This document shows positions 33,050-44,036 of a stretch of DNA of 64,000 bases, one piece after another. The stretch spans positions 22,067-86,066 of the forward strand of contig JAAAJB010000017.1 in assembly GCA_016098155.1 (NCBI GenBank). Reading direction: 5' to 3'. This DNA is from Actinomortierella ambigua. Its lineage: Eukaryota > Mortierellomycota > Mortierellomycetes > Mortierellales > Mortierellaceae. A program made the position numbers and the translations under genes. Each line of letters opens with the position of its first letter. Positions within the stretch are counted from its first letter, which is position 1. The notes beneath the pieces were generated by a model that searched no databases, was not told the origin of the DNA, and worked only from the letters and a program-made list of their open reading frames with translations.

Positions 33050-35698
33050 ATGACCAACCCAGCCGTCCTTGCCTGGCTGCAAGAGATCGCAGCCGCCAAG
33101 AGCGCAGCCGCCGCCAAACAAGCCTCGCAAGGAGCAGCGCCAGCAACAACCCCTGCAACCTCTTCCACCGTCGCCGTGCATGGTGCGGATCAGACGAGCA
33201 GTAGTGGCAGTGGCAGTAGTAACAACAACAACAGCAACAACAACAACAACAACGACGACCCTCTTCATCACCCGCCTCCTCGACATCCACCGCGGTACGG
33301 GATCTTTGAGCAATACAGCCTCAAAACGCATGGCGTCCAGTACACACTAAAGCTACCACCGCCGCCGAGGAAACCAGACCCGGGAGAGTGTTGTGGGAAC
33401 GATTGTGTGCCATGCATCAATACTCTCTACTGGGAGGATGTGGCCCGCCATCGTCGAATCGTCGCGCGCCTGGAGCGTGAGTTTAAGGTTGTGGTGGAAT
33501 GGCAGGAGCAGGAACAAGGAGGAGGAGGAGCAGGAGAAGAAACAAGGAGGGTGGAGAGGATTGAATTGGTGCAGGAGGGTCAATATCAGGTCCTGGCATC
33601 CATGGAACTTGTCGTCGACGCCACCAAGAGAGAAGGGGCGACAGGGACTGAGCAGCGCCAGCACCAGCAGCAGGGCCAACATTCACAGGAGGGATCTACA
33701 GAGAAGGACGCAGAAGACATGAAGAATGAAATAGAACGCGAGGAAGAAGAGCAGGAGGAGGAAGAAGTAGGAGAGGGGGACGCGAAGGCACGTGGACTGT
33801 CGGTTCGAGCGTATCGCCCATTTCGGATCCTAGAGAAGACCTATGTCAAGCACGATACATTGCGCGTCGTGTGCGATGTCGAGGCTCCGCTACCGACACG
33901 AGACATGGCAACCTTTCATGTTTTGATCAGGTAAAGAACTTTTTTTTAATTCAAATTGCGGAAAAATAGAGAGACATCTTTGAACGGAAGGCAGAAAGAA
34001 GAAAAGATGGACAAATTGAACGTGCGGAGAAAAAAAATTGAGGGAATATTCTTGGAAACCCCACTCCCCGACACACTGTTCTTTCTTTGGAAGGGTGAAC
34101 GAAGAAAAAAAAGAATGTGCTATCCATTAACGCCTTCTGACCTTCTCCCTCCCTCTCTCTCTCTCGTTTTTTATCATGAACTATTTATTTATTATATTTC
34201 ATATTCAAGGTTCAAACATGAGGATGGCAGGATAGTCACCAAGGCCTTTACGCCTGTAGCACCCAACCAAGAGCTTCCATCTCCGTCGCCATTATTATCG
34301 CCCTCTTCCTCGTCATCGCCCTCCTCCTCGCCTAGCGCTGATTCACCCGCCAACAATGAAACAACCTCGACCAAGAATGACGACGCTGTTACTGTAGAAG
34401 GAGCACGCGCAGTAGTAGCCATCAACTACCTTCCAACAAATCTTCCTAGTCAGAAACAATATGTCGGGATTTCAACAACGAAAACACGTGCCCTCCAAAC
34501 TACAACTTTCACCACCTCCACCACGAACAGATACAAGAACAAGCTCACATTCCTCATCAAGCTGTACCCACCTCCTCACGAGACCTCGGCACTTTGGCGA
34601 GCCATACCGGATGTCATCTTGCCACCGCCACTGAGCAAGGCTGCTGAGGGAGAGCTCAATGGCCAAGGCAAAGGCAACGAAGCACCGGTGTTGTACATGC
34701 GCGGACCGATCCATACGGCTGGATTCCGCCTACAGGACGATGTGGCCCATCTGGTGATGATCGCGGCTGGGTCCGGGATCACGCCCATGTTCCAGGTCCT
34801 CCAGGCGTTCCAACGACGACAGTGGGAACGACAAATGGAGAAGGAGGAGAAGGAGGAAAAGGAGGAGGAAAAGGAGAAGGAGGAGGAGCATGGAAAGGAG
34901 AAGATGATGAAAGACAGGGGCACGGGCAAGGGCAAGGGCAAGGGCAAGGGCATGGACGAGAACAAGGACAAGGGCAGGAAGAGTAGGCCGCTACCGGTAG
35001 TGATGGACCTGATTTTCTGCAACAGGACAGCGGAGGATATCTGGCTACGGGAGGAGATTGTGCGTGCGGCGACACCGACGCTGACACAAGGGCGACAGCG
35101 GCGGCGTCAGGACGGCGATGATCTTAAAGACGGTAGATTGACCCCTGCAGGTTCTCCATCTTGCTCCGCTTCTGCTTCCAGGGGTGTGAATGGTACGACG
35201 AAGCCATCTACCTCGTCGCAGACAACAGAGGCAGCTAAAGATGAAGGCAGGGAGGAGGATGAGGAGAAAGGCAGAGGAGATTTGAGGGAGTGGACAGCCT
35301 CGATCCACCATGTACTCTCCTCGTCCACAGCAGAGGAGGCGGCGGCGGTCGTGGTCGAGGCACCTGAGATTGTATACCATGGGCGACTGCAGCAAAACTT
35401 TGTGAAGCAACTATTGGACCGAACGTTGCTCTTGCAAGAGGAGGGGGATCAGCAGCAGCCTATCCTGTCTTCCACAAATGTTGTTTCCTCTGACACATAC
35501 ACGTACAACCCAACAGAGGCATTGTCAAACAGATCGATGACGACAGAGACAAGCACATGGACGAGGAGCGTGGACAAGCGACTGGTCCAAATCCTCGTCT
35601 GTGGCCCGCCGTCATTCAATCGGGACATGGAACGGTACTTGAGTGTACTCGGGTATACCTCCGCGACTCTAGGTTGCGAGGTGTATGTATTTGATTGA
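33050..35698 (+). CDS. NADH-cytochrome b5 reductase-like flavoprotein with N-terminal Oxidored-like domain (789 aa)
   Basis: Exons 33050-33930 and 34210-35698. The N-terminal Ala/Ser/Asn-rich region leads to an Oxidored-like module, LPPPPRKPDPGECCGNDCVP followed by CINTLYWEDV (~100-135). A ferredoxin-reductase-type region comes next: FRILEKTYVKHDTL, the FAD-binding motif as KAFTPVAP (normally RxYTP), LTFLIKLYPP, MRGPIHTAGFRL, then NAD-binding AAGSGITPMFQVL (near 478) and ILVCGPPSFNRDMERYL at the C-terminus. This order resembles the CYB5RL family: FAD-linked electron transfer from NAD(P)H to a b5-type acceptor. It is far longer than the usual ~300 residues because K/E-, G/K- and S/T-rich inserts lie between the strands of the NAD lobe. 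The conservative changes in the FAD motif (Arg to Lys, Tyr to Phe) may weaken flavin binding. Confidence 0.83.
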
Positions 35699-35955
35699 CA
35701 GACACTTTTTTTGGTGCTACTATTAGTCACAAAGGAAGAGAGACAGAGAAAAAAAAAAAGTTCTAATCTATGTGGAGCGAGAAAAGAGAAGGCTATTTTA
35801 CATGGGTATTGTACAAGGGGGGGAGGGGGAGATGTATCTATGAGAGACTGAAAGAGAGAGAAAAGAAAAAAAAAGGTATATCTACATTGTAGGAGAGTAG
35901 GTTTGATTGAGGAGCGAGGAGAGAGAAGCGATGCAGCAGCAGCAGCAGCAAGGGG

Positions 35956-38464
35956 TCAATCATCCCAACCATGTTGCTTCTCTTCAGGAGGTGACAAGAG
36001 ATGGCCAACGGCCTTGGAGGAAGACTGCATGTGGACAGTAGACGCATGAGTAGTCGCGGCGAGCGGACTTTGTTGTTGGCCCTGACACTGGCCCTGACCC
36101 TGACATGAGGCACGGCCATGATGATTCGACGCGTCAGGGGCAGCTGAGGCAGAAGCAGGATAGGGTTCGCGGACCAGGGATGATTGAGGATACTGCTGTT
36201 GTTGCTGACGCGTGGTAGAGGCGTGCGAGTGAGCGACCAGAGACGACGATGCAGCAGCTGCAGCAGCGTCCTTCTTCTCTGCACTAGTAGCAGATGATGA
36301 TGATGAAGAAGATGAAGATGCGGCAGATGAAGCGCAGAATCGATCCATGGCCATCATGGACGGGGTCGAGGCAGGACTAGGTGAGGCAGACACCATGGTC
36401 GAGGACGACGACGCAGAAGAGGAGGAGGGCGAGGCCACCTGTTCAAAGGCGTGCAAGAGGCGGCCGACCTGCTCGATATGGGGCACCTTGACGTTGAGAT
36501 CAAACTTGATCGAGAACAGAAACTCGAGTTCAAGTTGGTTCAACTCCTCGAGTCTCAGACCACCGTACTACCATACCCAATAATTTAATTGAACAAAGGG
36601 GGGAAGAGACAGAGAGAGAGAGAGAGAGAGAGATAGAGTCAGTGAACCAGGGTGGCAAAAAAAAAAACGATACATTGCAAAACACAAACAACGATCGACA
36701 AAAGAGGATAGTTGAGGCAACGTGGACAGAAGCAGGAGGAGGGCAAGGGAAAAAAAGGAGCAAGGAGGGATATGTACACAATAAAGAGCGTAGAGAAGAG
36801 AAACAAGCGGGTAAACAGCAAGACAAGGAACGTGCTCAGTGGAACAAAAAGTGGGGTGTGATATTAGGGGGGGGGGAAGCGTTGTTGTTGTTGTTGTTGT
36901 TGGGCAATTAGGGAGGGAGGCGGGGCATTCTTCGTTGTTCTTCTTTCTTTACCTTGGCATAACGAGCATTGGAGTAGTAAAGATCAGAAGTAAACTTGGC
37001 GGCGACCATGAGGGCCGTGATCAACAATCGGTGGATGTTGAGGCTGTTGAGTCGAAACCCATTCGGCGCGACAGCTGTTTGAGGAAGGGCAGGACCAAGA
37101 CACGAGAGCCGAAGCGACATTGCCTTGTTGTCCGCCAGCAGGCTAGATGGGGGGGAGGTGGGGGACTCGGCCAAGATGGAGAGACGAGGGTGTTGTTGTT
37201 GTTTTGGCTGCTGCTGCTGCTGCTTGATCCGCTTACTAGCAGTCCCCTCCATTTCATCTTCCTCCACGCCAGCGATGCTGCAGATGCGGTCATTTCCATC
37301 GATATTGGCCGCGGTACCCGAGGCAGCTGTGCACATCGACGGGGTCGCGGGCGAGCGGGGACGCTTGCTGGCGCGTGGAAAGGTGGTTGGCTGAGAGGCG
37401 GTGGAGCAGGCCGCCGTGGTGTGAAGAAGGGCACTAGTCGTGGGGTTGAGGAGCTGTTGTGACGACGCACTAGCTGCAGGAGCAGATGCAACCCAAACCT
37501 TGCTGTTGTTGGTAGTACAACAACAACCAACGAGAGGGCCTTTGCTCAGCTCGTGGGTGTTGCTGCTGCCGTTGGTACAGTCGTGGTTGCAGTTGTTTGA
37601 AACCTGAGCATCGTGGCATGCGGGGATATATGAGGAGGAGGGGGAGGTAGACGTTGAGGAGATGGTGGTGGAGGTGGTGGTGGTGGGGAAGGAGGAGGGC
37701 AGGGATGGGCACGAGGTGTCCGAGCCTATCGTGGCCAACAGAGCTACTGCTGCCACAGCCTGTCCCTCCTGAGTCGTCGTGGTCGTCGAGGGCGACGTGG
37801 GGGCAATGGATCCATCCACGGCAAAGGATGACAACAGCCAATCAGCAACCAGAGCTGGCCCATGGTGGATCATGTTCCTATTCAGGGTCTGCCCGAGTTT
37901 ACTCTCAGACAGTTTAGACCCCGCATCGACGGTTGTTGCGGTCGTCGTCGTTTCAATCACTGTTGTTGTTGTTGTTGCTGTTGTTGTTGTTGCTAGTGTC
38001 GATGTTGCCGAGGATGCTCCAGCTGCTACTGCTGCCTCCGCGAGGGCCGTCGCCGCGTCCTCCTCTGCTGCTCCCGACCCTGCTGCCCCGAGGCGAGCAA
38101 GGTAGATAACAGCATTCAGGAGCACCTCGTTGGTCAGAGGGATGAAGCGGTGGATCCGCGCCAAGTAGGCTGCGATGGAGATGGGTGGGATCGCGCGTGA
38201 GTGGAACAGCGTGATGGGGTCTCGCAAAGCCATGTGTCGTGCATCGTTGTATGCAACGACCGTGTGCAGCAAGCGAGCAACGGCCAAAAGTGTATGTTGG
38301 ATGGGGTACTGTGGATCATGGCACGATGTGAGTGGTTGCTCCTGGGGCGGTACAGCCAATGGCTTGCAAGGAGAGGGTGTGAGTGGGGGAGAGGGTCTAG
38401 AGTTGGAGAGTGGCGATTGATGGTGGTGGACAGCACAGTGCTGTTGTTGTCGTTGTTGATCCAT
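35956..38464 (-). CDS. Pho80/Pcl-type cyclin with a large insert inside the cyclin box (707 aa)
   Basis: Exons 36953-38464 and 35956-36567 (minus), phase 0. The first half of a Pho80-type cyclin box lies near residues 90-127 (PPISIAAYLARIHRFIPLTN, LLNAVIYLARLG). The second half resumes only near 470 (LNSLNIHRLLITALMVAAKF, SDLYYSNARYAKV) and continues in exon 2 with YGGLRLEELNQLELEFLFSI and KFDLNVKVPHIEQ. Pho80/Pcl cyclins activate a Pho85-like kinase in phosphate signalling and morphogenesis. About 340 residues of S/T/A-rich, low-complexity sequence sit between the halves (with NLS-like RASKRPRS), and a second Ser/Gln-rich tail follows the box. The starting Met is followed by a Q/H-rich stretch. 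The insert is coding by frame, but one or more unrecognised introns cannot be excluded. Confidence 0.85.
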
Positions 38465-39655
38465 TTTGTCTTTCTTTCTTTCTTCTGTGTTGAGCGCGAG
38501 GGGGGAGGGAGAGGAGGAGGAGAGAAGAAGAGTGTAGGAGGGAAGGCAGAAGAAAGAAAGAGAGAGAAAGAAGAGATGGTATGTGTGCAAGAATGAGAAA
38601 GAGAGAGAGAGAGGGAGAAGGAAAAAACAAAGAGAGTGTGTTGAAGGGAATGAGCAAGAGTGAGAGAGAGCGGAGGGTGAGGAGTAAGAAAAGGCGAGGC
38701 CGATGGGATGGGGCGGAATGGAAAAAGGAAAACAACAAAAAAGGATAGGGCCCTGCTGGTAAGAGAGAGATAGAAGATTAAAAAAAAAAAAAGAGAAAAA
38801 TGCTGAAAGAGAAGGGAGAGAAAGGGCGATCGATCGTATTTATTCAGACCAAGAAGCAATGGGCGCTGGGGGCTTCATTTCACGCACAGAGGATCCGTTT
38901 GCCGGGGACACATACATACACACACACACATCCGATACATACACAGAGGGGTGGAGATTGTAACAACAAATCGTGGAAATGTTGTTCCAGGCACGAGTGA
39001 GGCCTTGCTTGAGCTTCGTTGAGTTTGTGGATGAACTTTAGTCTCCTTCTCTGCCTTCCCCTCACCCCTCACCCCTCACTCCTCCCCTTCCCCCCCCCCA
39101 CTCGCCTGTCTGGCCACTAACAATAGGGCACCGAAGGCTCACTGCCACATTTGCTTATAAAAAAACTCACCACGAAGGAAGTCAGGGAAGGGAGGGAACG
39201 AAGAGGGCATTGCTATTGGCATGGCAGCGAAAAAAAACCGCATTGTGTCCTGCATATTGGCAAAACTTTTTTTTGTCCGGTTGACCGAATGCGTGGAGCC
39301 GAAACGATCTGTGAGTGGCTGGCAGACTTCCAGGGCCAAAAAAAGGTCAAGCAGCAGGGGCCGACAGCATGGCTCGTGCCAGAACAAAACAGGAACAGAG
39401 TAGTGTCTCGAAGAAGAAAAAGCTGTAACGTAATTTCTCCTTCCGCCACTGTTAAGGACTGCTTGAGCCACGATGTCGCTTTCGTGACCGCTATTGGTTC
39501 TCGAGCGGGCCAATTGTCATGCTCAATCACAAATTGCGATAGGACGGTGATTAAAGCTTTATGTAGCAGCTATTTTGCTACTATATACAATCCTAAACTG
39601 CTCACTCAAACAAAAAAAAGGAACCTTGAGCTGCACTATGATGATGATCGTTCGT
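38465..39655. other. 5' flank of cyclin gene; no gene seen
   Basis: GA-rich leader tracts (38520-38680) and a CA-rich stretch near 38905-38940, then non-repetitive sequence. The 185-codon frame at 39151-39708 has no domain and runs into the 3' end of the channel gene on the other strand. Confidence 0.45.
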
Positions 39656-41378
39656 TCAGTCAGTCGTGCCGTGCCCTTGGCGGTCAGGCGACCGACGCCC
39701 TCTCTTGACCTCCCGGATCATTGACTCGACCCCTTGGTAAGCATCCTTATGCAGCCACGTCGTACACAGTGGGCAGCGCTTCGCCTCAATCCCGATCAGC
39801 CTGTCGCAATAGGGGCATTTCCTCTCCGAAGTGGCCGTCTTGGAGCTTCTGCTCATCTCATAAACTACGTACATGAAGGTGGAAGGTGGGAAGGTGGAGA
39901 AAGGAAGGGTGAGAATGAAGGAATCAAGCGGCAGGGTAAAAAGAACCATCTCAAGCATCTCGTCCCTCCCCCCTCCCCCTTCCCCCGCTCTCTCTCTCCC
40001 CTGAACCACTTACCTTTCACAATCACGAACACGCAAGCGGAGATGATAAAAAAGTTGACCACGGTCTGCAAGAAGTTACCATAATTCCAGGTCACCGACC
40101 CGGACGCTATTTTTGTAGTGAACCCAGGAAGAAGAGGGATTTTTTTTTAATTTAACGACCAGAGACAATAGGGTACATCGACTTGTAGTTTCTACCCTTG
40201 AGGGCACGAGTATATTAATATTACCTTTGGCCTCTTCTCGCGTAGGAAACTACAAAATATAAATGTACAGAAAAAGTTGGCTCAGTCTTCCAAGAAAAAA
40301 ATAAGACTAAAAACGTATCACACATACACACGTGGTGACGAACACTGCGTCTTCCACAATATCTCTTACATTAGTGTCTGTAGCATTTGCTCCTCGTCGC
40401 AGGACGACAAAGTTCTCTTCGAGCGACTTTCCCGAGGCAACTGTTAGGATAAGACGTGTATAAAAAGAAAACCACCCACCCAATCGACTAGTGTCAATAG
40501 TAGTTTCAACAACAACGAGACTCTGCACTCTGTTTCCAAGTTGGGATGTGAAAAATTACCTGCAAGGATAGGAGAAATCATGTCGGTAACCAGACTGTTG
40601 ACAATCTATATGAGGCATATAGTTCAAAACGCATAGTTCTATGAGCCCACCGTGACACCTGTTGGCGACGCACACCATTATCTCTCCATTATACATTTTA
40701 CAATCAAAAATCCTTACGCCAGTGAAAGCAGCACCTACGGGAGTATCAAGTTGAAAGTTAGATTGCATGCATGCTGGGGGTGTGGTTGGAGCCAGTCATT
40801 CGTACATCGAGCATGTCACTTACCAATGACAACGGCTACAGCCATGTCAACAACATTGCCACGATCCAGGAACTTGCGATAGTCTGCAAAGAGCGAGACA
40901 CCATGGCTCACACCAGGCACTTTGGTCAATTTACCACCGACTTGAGTGACGCGGGTAACACTTCTCTCCACTTTGAAAGTGTTGTAGGAGGTAGAATGGG
41001 TAGTGGTTAGTCGCTGGCACGGTGTGGACTATAATGGCAAATTCAGATATAAAAAAAAAGGGAAGGTGGTAGGGAGGAAGGGGGGAGGAAGAAAAAAGAC
41101 ATTCTGTTGTCAACAAAGACGAACGTACTTTGAGCAAAACTTCCTTTGACAGAGGTAGTCGTTCTCTTGACACCACCCACCACTGTTTTGGTAGTGCTTT
41201 TCACCCTGCGGTGATAGCTCTTCCCAGATCCATTCGCGGTCTGGCTTGTGCTTTGATGCTGCTCGTGTTCGTGGTTAGCATGCTGTATCTGCCTTTCGAT
41301 GTCGCAGTCCGAGTCGATGTCTGTCGGCAGATGAATGTTCACCTCCACGGTGCATTCTTCTTCAATTGGATGCGGCAT
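39656..41378 (-). CDS. MscL-type mechanosensitive channel with C-terminal zinc ribbon, 8 exons (285 aa)
   Basis: Exons (minus): 41129-41378, 40824-40970, 40718-40734 (17 nt), 40560-40605, 40370-40440, 40225-40249 (25 nt), 40014-40106 and 39656-39864. All junctions have GT-AG and the phases are consistent. The joined product carries TM1 as FLDRGNVVDMAVAVVIGAAF plus TGIVNSLVTDMISPILA, then ASGKSLEENFVVLRRG, a periplasmic-type loop, and TM2 as VTWNYGNFLQTVVNFFIISA plus CVFVIVK. It ends with CPYCDRLIGIEAKRCPLC, a two-CxxC zinc ribbon seen in fungal but not bacterial MscL proteins. MscL channels open under membrane tension to release solutes. The ~115-residue N-terminus is Glu/His/Thr-rich and cytosolic. 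The reconstruction depends on the two microexons, each supported by conserved sequence on both sides. Confidence 0.85.
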
Positions 41379-44036
41379 GGTTCGTGTGTGAGTCTTTAGA
41401 CGTGAGGAGCAGGCAGATGGGAGGTAAGAGGATTGAGTGGAGTGACAGAGTGAGTGAGAGACAGGGAATAGCAATGTGAGATTGCAGATCGCGGGCAAAG
41501 AGTCAAAGATTAGAGTGGGGGGAGGTGAGGATAGAGAACGATGAAGAAGTCAGGAAGAAGTGTGAACCATGAGAACGGCACTATTATAGTAAGAAGGAAG
41601 GTGGCGTCTACAGCCACAGTTCTATTTCGGCCGGTGGGAGTTTGAGCACCACAACACACTCTGGATGGGTGGAGGGGGGGTGGGAGGGCACTGAAAATAA
41701 ACGAAGGATGCCGCACTTATGCTGCTTGTAAGCATCTTCACAGGGAAAATCACAATCCTTTTACGGTGTGCAGGCCACAGATCAAGGAGGAGAAGAGCCA
41801 AAGATGGAGATGATAAAGAGAATAGATCCAAGGGAGCTTAACAAGAGAGGGAGGGAGAGGGGAGGGAGGGAGCTAGGAAGCAAAGAAAAAAAGAAAAAAA
41901 AGAAAAAGGGAGTGAGTGAGAAAGAGGGGTCTGGCATGTTGGTATGTCCCTAGGAAAGGGGTGTTGACCCAGGAGAGCTAATAGGAGACTTCGCGACGGC
42001 AGTAATCTTGTCTTGAAACGCGCAGCATACACATCTTTGCATATTTGTAGGAGTAGGCCATACAAGGGGAGACAACCACTCTTCCTTGTATATCAGGCGC
42101 AAATATAGGTCTGTGCATCAGAAGCAAATACCTGCTCGCCTACCTTCCTGCCTGTTAGCCCCCCTCTCTCCGACTGCAAAGTCTGCAAGGAGTTGTTTCT
42201 AGACCCACGGCGACCCATTCCCTCTTTAGTCTATGCCCCAGTGACATTTGTACAATCCCGACTACCTGGTGCACAATAATACATGTGGCGCACGCGATTG
42301 CTCATTCTAGATAGCGAGGGGAGCCGCGTGTCGATGCAAGAATAAGCAGTGAGCAAGGAAGGAGAAGGTGATTAATGAGCAGCTAGACCCCAACCACGCT
42401 TCCACTGTTTCCACCATCGGCCCTTGGGAAAAAAAAAGAGGGCAGGAGCTAGCCATGAACACATGTTGTGCAGACTAGTCTAGGCAGGGTGGAGGGGTGG
42501 TACCCTCAATGGGTCTTTGGTGCGGATGCAACACGATTAAGCGAGCGTCAGAGAGCAAATTGATGTGCGAGAGCACCCCGTTATATGAACTAAAAGTCTA
42601 ATGGTGCATCCATTTCCTCTACGTCCACACATCCTTGTTGCACCAATTGACCTGCTTTGCGCACACTCTTTGTAGGTGAGTGCGTGTGCTATGTATGTAT
42701 GAATGTATATATGTAGCGGTTCCCCTTGGATTTGCGCATTCACCATCGATGGCCATTCATTCAGCCCTGATAGATCGAGGCCATTTCTTCCAAGGATTCT
42801 TGATCTTGCTCGACGTATCCTCGCCTGTACACTTTTGTCCGCTCTCGTGTGTCAGAGAAGCGATGCTCACTCACTCGCTTGCTTACTCACTTGATGGTAT
42901 CATGGTACCTATACGCTATCCTGGTAAATCAAGTTTAGAGTCCACTCGAAAGCAGTTTGACATTTGCAGATGGTGATGCATATCAGTGTCATAACACGCA
43001 ATCACCCACCCCTACTGACGAGCTGTGGTGGCCGTTATGGTGCTGATGGCATCGCAACCGACTCTCTCTATTCCTTCTTGCCTTTCTCTAGAAATCTCTT
43101 TCTAGCTCTCACTCTTTCTCACTCTCACTCCCACTCTCTTTCTCTTTAGATCATCGAACAACCGGTTGGACAGGTCTTGTAAGCCAGGTACCAGGCAATC
43201 TGAGCAAGCGAAAAGAAAGAAAGAAAGAAAGACTGTCGAGAGTAACAAACGACAGTTAGTCAACATCCGAGCACGATATTTTTACCACTGCCTGCAGACA
43301 GGAAACCAGCAGCGAGCAAATACTCATACTCTCATTATTCAGGATGGGCTCTACAGAGTTTTTTTGTGCGTGAGAGTGAGTGTCCGTTGGGTGGACAAGA
43401 GACGGGGTGGGCTGTTCACACTTCACACTCACACTCACACTTTTGTGCTCTCTTTCATTCACGTTTTTTTTTTGTTGTTGTTGCCTATCTGCCTCTGAGC
43501 TCAAGACATAGTACTCAAACTCTCTTTTGCTCAGCAACGACTCCATCATCTCTCACACACACACAAGTATTGCATTTCGCCTCATTCCCACTCCCCTTCC
43601 TTTTTTTTTTTTTCTTTCTCTCACTTTCTTTCATTTCCCCTCTTCCATCCCGATTGTCCTTTTTTTCCCATCTCTCCGCCCCTTCCCCCCCTCCCCTTGT
43701 TTTTTTTTTGTTATTTCGCTCGACTTGCCCCTTCCCCTGTAGTTTCTGTGTCTCGGTGTAATTGTACCAGCATTCGCTTTGTCTTGTCCTCCTGGAGGTC
43801 TCGTTGCTGCTTCGTCTTTTTGTCTCTCTGTCGTTAGAGAGAAACAATACAGGGGAAACAAGCTGACGAGCTTGTACCTGGAACTTGATTTTTTGTTTGA
43901 GTGATTGATTGATCCCGACCCTATCCCCCACACACACTCTCCACAAAACACACGCCCTTTCTCTCCCTCCCTCTCTCTCTTTTCTTTCTTTTTCTCGCTC
44001 TCGTTCTCCCCTTCTTTTGCTCTTACTTCAAACAAA
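41379..44036. other. divergent intergenic region (2.7 kb)
   Basis: Between the divergent MscL-type and Nif1/Dsf2-like genes. CT-rich leaders precede both starts. The 43560-44030 stretch is strongly pyrimidine-rich. Small frames such as 42680-42976 lack recognisable domains. No gene supported. Confidence 0.45.

Noticed and set aside
39151..39708. 185-codon plus-strand frame
   Set aside because: No domain signal and it overlaps the terminal exon of the MscL-type gene on the other strand.
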